From positions 1 through 10,487 of the forward strand of contig JAEVZT010000101.1 in the NCBI GenBank assembly GCA_023392115.1: a stretch of 10,487 nucleotides of DNA, given 5' to 3'. The first letter of the stretch is position 1, and the number at the start of each line of letters is the position of its first letter. The notes below the pieces were generated by a model. The model saw nothing but the letters and a program-made list of their open reading frames with translations, did not search any database and had not been told where the DNA came from. The DNA is from Chloroflexota bacterium (lineage in GTDB: Bacteria; Chloroflexota; Anaerolineae; Aggregatilineales; Phototrophicaceae). The translations under genes were made by a program, and so were the position numbers. Shown here in pieces: positions 5,672 through 10,487 of this stretch.

Positions 5672-6695
5672 GAAACTCATGCCTCTCGTATCGGTTCTGC
5701 TCATCGCCAGCATGATCTTTGGCGCTGCGGCAGTTAGCGCCCAGTCCGACATGACCATTTGCTTCGGCTTCCAAGACCTTGAAACAGAATTCTGGGTTGC
5801 CGGTCACCGCGCCATCACGCAGACGCTGCGCGATCAGGGCGTCGAAGTCCTCGAATACAACGCCAACGAAGACCCGAACCGCCAGCTTGAACAGGTGCGC
5901 GAGTGCATCGCTCAGGGCGTCGACGGCATCATCATCATCCCGCAGGACGGTGACAGCGCCGTGACGATCGTCAACGAAGCGCAGGCAGCCGACATTCCGA
6001 TCGCCGTCTTCAACCGCCCGCCGAACGACACGTCGCGCGGCATCACCGTCGTCGCCGACAACGTCAGCGCGACCGAGCAGGCTGTCGAGTTCATCGCCCA
6101 GAAAGCGCTGCGCCAGTTCGAACTGACCGGCGAGCCGATCACCCCGCTGATCGTCGTTGGCGCGCTTCAGGACACCAACGCAATCGGTCGTCGTGAAGGC
6201 TTCTACAACGTCATCAACCGCTACAACGAACGCTACGAAGGCATGTTCAACACCCCGATCGATGGCGCGGCGGAATGGGATGCGGCGACGGCGCTGGCAA
6301 ACCTCGAAGCAGCAATCACGGCGAACCCGGACGTTGACTTCCTCTACACGTCGTCCGACTTCCTGTTCCCGACCATCCGCGCCGTCCTCGAACCGCGCGG
6401 CATGTGGGTGCCGATGGGTGACCCCAATCACGTGCTGATGGCGGGTCTGGATGGTGACGCGACCGCCTGTATGCTGATCGACGAAGGCTACGTCGACGCG
6501 ACCGGCGTCCAGAACCTGTTCCTCGAAGCAGAACTGACGCTCGATCGTATTCTGGCGGCGATTGAAGCTGGCGAAACGCAGCCGAACGAAGTGCTGCTCG
6601 ACCCCGGTTTCGCGCTGACCGCCGGCAACATCGAGTTCCAGCGCTCCGATATGTGGGGCTGTGTCCTCTACGATGAGGGCTTCCTCGATCAGTAG
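5664..6695 (+). CDS. Sugar-binding protein of a CUT2-type ABC transporter
   Basis: This 343-residue protein is the extracytoplasmic substrate-binding component of a ribose/galactose-type (CUT2) sugar importer. Residues 1-26 are a signal peptide (KK, then a hydrophobic core, then VSA before Q27), a type I cleavage site without a lipobox cysteine. The mature part has the periplasmic-binding-protein fold: a first strand ICFGFQDLETEFW, the hinge-type GVDGIIIIPQD segment, an IPIAVFNRPP strand, and a late MAGLDGDATACML segment where an acidic residue often contacts sugar. Four cysteines remain in the mature protein. AGGAG at 5653-5657, six bases before the ATG, is a good ribosome binding site. It is the first structural gene of the transporter operon, downstream of the regulator. 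The sugar cannot be named from sequence. A terminator-like hairpin follows, suggesting it is made in excess over the membrane parts. Confidence 0.88.
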   Translation: MTKKLMPLVSVLLIASMIFGAAAVSAQSDMTICFGFQDLETEFWVAGHRAITQTLRDQGVEVLEYNANEDPNRQLEQVRECIAQGVDGIIIIPQDGDSAVTIVNEAQAADIPIAVFNRPPNDTSRGITVVADNVSATEQAVEFIAQKALRQFELTGEPITPLIVVGALQDTNAIGRREGFYNVINRYNERYEGMFNTPIDGAAEWDAATALANLEAAITANPDVDFLYTSSDFLFPTIRAVLEPRGMWVPMGDPNHVLMAGLDGDATACMLIDEGYVDATGVQNLFLEAELTLDRILAAIEAGETQPNEVLLDPGFALTAGNIEFQRSDMWGCVLYDEGFLDQ

Positions 6696-6708
6696 TATTC
6701 GCAAGCAG

Positions 6709-6738
6709 GGGGCGAGCCGATCAGCGCTCGCCCCTTTT
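6709..6738 (+). terminator. Intrinsic terminator/attenuator after the binding-protein gene
   Basis: GGGGCGAGC (6709-6717) and GCTCGCCCC (6726-6734) form a perfect GC-rich 9-bp stem with an 8-nt loop, followed at once by TTTT (6735-6738). It sits 13 bases after the binding-protein stop codon and about 57 bases before the permease GTG. No clear promoter is seen after it, so partial termination within one operon is likely, as in other binding-protein transporter operons. It might also protect the upstream transcript from 3' decay. Confidence 0.75.
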
Positions 6739-6795
6739 GCGCGGACACCAGCCGGCACCACGGTCACGCGCTTATGTGTGAGTTGAGGACTAAAC

Positions 6796-7977
6796 GTGTC
6801 AATCATCAATGAACGCCTAAACCCTGCACAATCTTTTACCGGAACGCAGCCGGCGAAACCACGCACGGCGACGCCGCTGGCAGGGTTGGTCAAGGGGATA
6901 TTGTTATCCGACTACTTTGTTCTTTACCTGACCATCTTCTTTTTCGTCGTCGCTTCAATCTTCTTCCCGTCGCTTTCGTCGCCGGGAAATATTGCTAACC
7001 AGCTTCAGAACATGTGGCCCCTGCTGGCAGTCGCCATCGGGCAGACGTTCGTCCTCATTCTGGGCGGCATCGACCTATCGGTCGGCGCGACGATGGGCTT
7101 CACCAGCGTGGTCGGCGCGATCGTCATGGCGCAGGCGCTAGACCCGACATTTTTTGACAAAAGCCCGCTCTGGGGCACGCTGATGCGTCCCGAAGGCGGC
7201 ATCATGGCGGGCAGCGATCTCGCGGTGCCAGTCGGCGTCGTGGTGATGCTGCTGTTCGGCACGGCGATCGGCTTTCTCAACGGCTTCGCCATCACACGCT
7301 TCAACCTCGCCCCCTTCATGGTTACTCTCGTCACCTCGACATTTTTCAGCGCCTTCGCGCTGTGGATGACGCAGTCCCGCAACATCTCCGGCTTGCCCGA
7401 AACGTTCCTCAACCTCGGCAAGGGAGACATCATTTCGATCTATCTCGGGGCAAAACTGACGCCGGACATCGCCCGGCGCGATATTCTGCCCTTTATCACG
7501 TACCCGTTCGTGCTGTCGGTCGGACTGGCATTTGTGTCGCAGTTCATCCTCAGCCGGACGGTTTTCGGGCGGCGCATGTACTCGATCGGCACGAACCGCC
7601 GCGCGTCCGAAATTTCCGGCGTGCCGAGCCGCCGCCTGATTATCAGTGTCTACATGTTCAGCGGCTTCTGCGCCGCCATCGCATCGATCCTCTACTCGGC
7701 GCGTTTGGGCGTCGGTCAGCCGTCGCTCGGTGGCGGGAATCTCCTGATGGATATCATCGGCGCGGCGGTCATCGGCGGGACGAGCTTGATGGGCGGCAAG
7801 GGGTCGGTACGCGGGACATTCTTCGGCGTCGCCTTTTTCGTCTTGCTGCTGAATATCCTCAACGCCGCCCGCCTCGATCCATTCGTGATCGACGCGGTCA
7901 AGGGCGTGATCATCCTGACTGCCGCGCTGCTCGACATCACGCGCACGCGCTTGCTCAACCGGGAGGCGCGGGCATGA
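6796..7977 (+). CDS. CUT2-family sugar ABC transporter permease (RbsC-like), first copy
   Basis: This 393-residue multi-helix membrane protein is a permease of the ribose/xylose/galactose importer family. The family signature LGGIDLSVGATMG is at about 89-101, and the cytoplasmic coupling region with GGTSLMGGKGSVRGT lies near 330-345. It is longer than a typical RbsC (about 320 residues), with a hydrophilic N-terminal tail of about 35 residues and an inserted hydrophilic loop (about 115-140, DPTFFDKSPLWG...) between membrane segments. The GTG start at 6796 was chosen because GAGGA at 6785-6789 lies six bases upstream. Its stop overlaps the ATPase start by 4 bp (ATGA), indicating coupled translation. 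It probably pairs with the second permease to form a heterodimeric channel, by inference from there being two distinct permeases around one ATPase. Confidence 0.9.
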   Translation: MSIINERLNPAQSFTGTQPAKPRTATPLAGLVKGILLSDYFVLYLTIFFFVVASIFFPSLSSPGNIANQLQNMWPLLAVAIGQTFVLILGGIDLSVGATMGFTSVVGAIVMAQALDPTFFDKSPLWGTLMRPEGGIMAGSDLAVPVGVVVMLLFGTAIGFLNGFAITRFNLAPFMVTLVTSTFFSAFALWMTQSRNISGLPETFLNLGKGDIISIYLGAKLTPDIARRDILPFITYPFVLSVGLAFVSQFILSRTVFGRRMYSIGTNRRASEISGVPSRRLIISVYMFSGFCAAIASILYSARLGVGQPSLGGGNLLMDIIGAAVIGGTSLMGGKGSVRGTFFGVAFFVLLLNILNAARLDPFVIDAVKGVIILTAALLDITRTRLLNREARA

Positions 7978-9524
7978 CAGTGCTGCTGGACGTTCGCAAT
8001 ATCAATAAAGCATTCTTCGGCGTTCCCGCCGTTAAAGATGTCAGCGTGACACTGCGTGAAGGCGAAATCCTCGGCTTGATCGGGCAGAACGGCGCCGGTA
8101 AAAGCACGCTCATGAACCTGATCGGCGGCGTGGTGCTGCCGGACAGCGGCGAAATGCAGTTCAACGGCGCGCCTTTCACGCCGCGCAGCCCCGCCGATGC
8201 CTACAACGCCGGTATCGCCTTCATCCATCAGGAACTCAACCTGTTCACCAACCTGACGATCGCCGAGAACATCTTCATCGGCAACTTCCCGCGCACGGGT
8301 CCGCTGCGGGCGATCGATCGCAGGGCGATCAAGAACCAGACGCGCGAACTACTCGAGTCGGTCGGGCTGGACATCTCGCCCGACACGCAGGTCGACCGCA
8401 TCTCCCCCGGCGAGCGCCAGCTTGTCGAGATCGCCAAAGCGCTGTATCAGGACGCCTCGCTGATCATCTTCGACGAGCCGACGACATCGCTGACGGCGCG
8501 CGAAACCGACCGCTTATTCGGGTTGATGCGCCAGCTCCGCGAACAGGGAAAAGGGCTGATCTACATCTCACACATCCTGAACGACATCCTCAAGCTGTCG
8601 GACACGATCGCTGTCATGCGCGACGGCGAGTTGGTGGCGCACGAGCCGGCAAACGCATTCACCGTCAACCGCATGATCGCGCTGATGGTCGGGCGCAGCA
8701 TCGAACAGCTGTACCCGCCGCGCAGCACATCGCCAACGCGCGATGAAGTCCTGCGCGTCGAGAACGTATGCGCTACCGGAATCGTCGAGGATATCAATTT
8801 CCGCCTGCACCGCGGCGAAGTCCTCGGCTTGTTCGGGTTGATGGGGTCGGGGCGGACGGAACTGGCGCGAATGGTCTTCGGCGTCGAGCCTTTCGACAGC
8901 GGCAGCATCCATGTCGATGGCAAATCACTCAAAGCGCCGTCGCCGCGCCGCAGCATTCGCAACAACATCGCCTTCGTCACCGAAAATCGGCGCGAAGAAG
9001 GGCTGCTGATGAGCATCGGCATCGCCGACAACATCGGGCTTGTGGCGCTGCCCAACTTCGCCCGCAACGCCTTTCAGGTCATCGACCGCCGCGAACTGCT
9101 CGACGCCGCGCAGCACATGGCGGGCGTCCTGCAGCTCAAGAGCGGCAACATCCAGCAGCAGGCGGCGAAAGCCCTGAGCGGCGGCAACCAGCAGAAGGTC
9201 GTCATCGCCAAGTGGCTGCTGTCGCGCCCGTCAATCTTCATCATGGACGAGCCAACGCGCGGCATTGATGTCGGCGCGAAATACGAAATCTACAGCATCA
9301 TTGACCAACTTGCCGCCGAAGGCAGCGGCGTCCTGATCATCTCGTCGGAACTCGAAGAACTGATCGGCATGTGCGACCGCATTCTGGTCATGAGCCGCGG
9401 CGAAATCTACGGCGAATTCACGCGCGACCAGTTCCAAGACGAACGTATCCTCCGCGCCGCGTTCCGCGAGAACGACCTTCCGCTCGCCGAAGTCAAAGAC
9501 GACAGGCTGGCGGAAGAAAGGTAA
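7974..9524 (+). CDS. CUT2-family sugar ABC transporter ATPase (RbsA/MglA-like, two nucleotide-binding domains)
   Basis: This 516-residue cytoplasmic protein has two fused ABC domains and powers sugar import. Domain 1 has a full Walker A GQNGAGKST at 37-45, a Q-loop HQE at 85-87, a divergent signature ISPGERQ at 143-149 and Walker B LIIFDEPT at 163-170. Domain 2, from about 260, has a Walker A-like GLMGSGRTE near 287-295 lacking the usual Lys, a consensus signature LSGGNQQK at about 401-408 and Walker B IFIMDEPTRGID near 421-432. Loss of the second Walker A Lys is usual in RbsA/MglA proteins, so one functional ATP site is likely. The start at 7974 overlaps the permease stop by 4 bp and is preceded by GGGAGG seven bases upstream. 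The open frame runs further upstream inside the permease gene, but that part shows no family resemblance. Confidence 0.93.
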   Translation: MTVLLDVRNINKAFFGVPAVKDVSVTLREGEILGLIGQNGAGKSTLMNLIGGVVLPDSGEMQFNGAPFTPRSPADAYNAGIAFIHQELNLFTNLTIAENIFIGNFPRTGPLRAIDRRAIKNQTRELLESVGLDISPDTQVDRISPGERQLVEIAKALYQDASLIIFDEPTTSLTARETDRLFGLMRQLREQGKGLIYISHILNDILKLSDTIAVMRDGELVAHEPANAFTVNRMIALMVGRSIEQLYPPRSTSPTRDEVLRVENVCATGIVEDINFRLHRGEVLGLFGLMGSGRTELARMVFGVEPFDSGSIHVDGKSLKAPSPRRSIRNNIAFVTENRREEGLLMSIGIADNIGLVALPNFARNAFQVIDRRELLDAAQHMAGVLQLKSGNIQQQAAKALSGGNQQKVVIAKWLLSRPSIFIMDEPTRGIDVGAKYEIYSIIDQLAAEGSGVLIISSELEELIGMCDRILVMSRGEIYGEFTRDQFQDERILRAAFRENDLPLAEVKDDRLAEER

Positions 9525-9533
9525 CACACGGAT

Positions 9534-10487
9534 ATGACTGCACGACGCTTTAACCTCGCTCGTTTTCTGCTCAACAATTCGACGCTCGTCCTGTTCGTCG
9601 TCGTCGTCATCCTGTTCGGCATTTCGTCGTCGCGCGTTGAAGTTCCGGCGCTCGGCGGCATCGAAATCCCGCGCTTCTGGATGCCCGAAAACATCATCAA
9701 CATCATCAAGCAGTCGGCGGTCTTCGCCGGAATCATCGGCGTCGGCATGACGTTCGTGCTGCTCACGGCAGGGATCGACCTGTCGGTCGGCTCGAACATG
9801 TACCTGTCAGTCGTGTGCGCCGGTCTGTTGATGCGCTCAAGCGGGCTGGAGATCGTCCCCGCCCTGCTCGTCTCGCTGCTTGTCGGCACGCTGTTCGGCG
9901 CGTTCAACGCCTTCTGCGTCGTCCGCCTGAAGATCGTCCCGTTCATGACAACGCTGGCGACGCTGGTCATCGGGCGCGGTGTGGGCACGGCGCTCACGTC
10001 GTCACAGCAGATCGACTTTCCGCAGCGCATGATCGCCTTTGGACAGACGCAGGTCTTAGGCTTTCTGCCGATGCCGATCGTGGTCTTTGCGATCGTCGTC
10101 GTCGTGGCGTGGTTCATCCTCAACCGGACGCAGTTCGGGCGGCAGGTGTACGCTGTCGGCAACGACATCGAGGCGAGCAAGAAAGCCGGTATCAACACCG
10201 ACCGCACGGTGGCGATGGTCTACATCATCTCTGGCTTCTGCGCCGGTCTGGCGGGCTTCATCCTCGCCTCGCAGCTTGGCGGGCGCGTTGACCGCAGCTT
10301 CGCCGAAACGCGCGAATTCGACGCGATCGCGGCGGCGGTGCTCGGCGGCACGAGTCTGTTCGGCGGCGTCGGCAACGTCTTCGGGACGGTCATCGGCGCG
10401 GTGTTGATTCAGTTAGTCGGCACGGGACTACAGTTCAACCTCGTCAACCTGTATTTGCAGCCGATGGTGCGCGCGCTGATCATCTTC
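9534..10487 (+). CDS. CUT2-family sugar ABC transporter permease (RbsC-like), second copy, cut by window end
   Basis: An open frame of 318 codons runs from ATG 9534 to the last base without a stop. It encodes a membrane permease of the ribose/galactose importer family: a short N-terminus, then hydrophobic segments from about residue 18, the signature LLTAGIDLSVGSNM at about 75-88, and AAVLGGTSLFGGVGNVFGT near the C-terminus. RbsC-type proteins are about 320 residues, so only the last few are probably missing. It starts 9 bases after the ATPase stop; the upstream AAAGG is rather far, so translation may rely on coupling. It lacks the N-terminal tail and inserted loop of the first permease, and the two are clearly diverged, not a recent duplication. 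Together with that permease and the double ATPase it completes the import channel. Confidence 0.92.
   Translation, partial: MTARRFNLARFLLNNSTLVLFVVVVILFGISSSRVEVPALGGIEIPRFWMPENIINIIKQSAVFAGIIGVGMTFVLLTAGIDLSVGSNMYLSVVCAGLLMRSSGLEIVPALLVSLLVGTLFGAFNAFCVVRLKIVPFMTTLATLVIGRGVGTALTSSQQIDFPQRMIAFGQTQVLGFLPMPIVVFAIVVVVAWFILNRTQFGRQVYAVGNDIEASKKAGINTDRTVAMVYIISGFCAGLAGFILASQLGGRVDRSFAETREFDAIAAAVLGGTSLFGGVGNVFGTVIGAVLIQLVGTGLQFNLVNLYLQPMVRALIIF

Noticed and set aside
5433..6893. Long minus-strand open frame of 486 codons opposite the binding-protein gene
   Set aside because: Its protein is rich in Arg, Val and Asp with no recognisable family, and the opposite strand encodes a clear binding protein with a good ribosome binding site. 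Long antisense frames are expected in GC-rich genes.
7362..7973. Upstream extension of the ATPase reading frame inside the permease gene
   Set aside because: The permease is well conserved in another frame, and the ATPase domain begins right after the ATG at 7974, which has a good ribosome binding site.
9534..10487. Truncated second permease as a pseudogene
   Set aside because: The frame is open and conserved right up to the last base; the missing end is due to the window boundary.

Overview
The window is GC-rich, densely packed bacterial DNA with short intergenic gaps and start/stop overlaps between cotranscribed genes. No rRNA, tRNA, CRISPR array, integrase or insertion sequence is visible. 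The gene types are a stand-alone MetE catalytic domain, a ROK kinase without the usual zinc motif, and a CUT2-type sugar ABC transporter with an FCD-type GntR regulator. Together with the codon use these suggest a free-living heterotroph, possibly a member of the Chloroflexota. That placement is an inference from general resemblance only, and a phylogenetic search would be needed to confirm it.

Left part (25-2731, minus strand): a three-gene operon read leftwards, in the order MetE-like methyltransferase, ROK-family sugar kinase, NagB-like glucosamine-6-phosphate deaminase. Both junctions are 4-bp ATGA overlaps, so translation is probably coupled. A plausible extended -10 promoter lies just upstream of the MetE-like gene. 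The divergent gap of about 150 bp (2732-2883) also holds a plausible promoter for the rightward gene.

Middle (2884-5506, plus strand): a cytoplasmic GH15-like six-hairpin glycosidase of 597 aa, then an FCD-family GntR regulator. The regulator has its own sigma-70-like promoter and a perfect 10-bp palindrome (TTGTATACAA) one base before its start codon, which is a strong candidate for an autoregulatory operator.

Right part (5664 to the window end, plus strand): a CUT2/ribose-type sugar importer in the order binding protein, permease, double ATPase, second permease. A strong intrinsic-terminator-like hairpin follows the binding-protein gene. It probably allows more binding protein than membrane components to be made. 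The second permease runs off the window edge with about 318 codons present, lacking only its last few residues.

Taken together this looks like a carbohydrate-utilisation locus: sugar import (ABC transporter), trimming of an intracellular glycoside (GH15-like), phosphorylation (ROK kinase), entry into glycolysis through an amino-sugar phosphate (NagB-like), and control by the GntR regulator. The MetE-like methyltransferase is the member whose role in such a locus is not obvious. The substrate cannot be fixed from sequence, and no NagA-type deacetylase is present in the window. I found no clearly new biological system. The most notable points are the MetE/ROK/NagB linkage, the operator at the regulator start codon, and several family members lacking expected metal-site residues.
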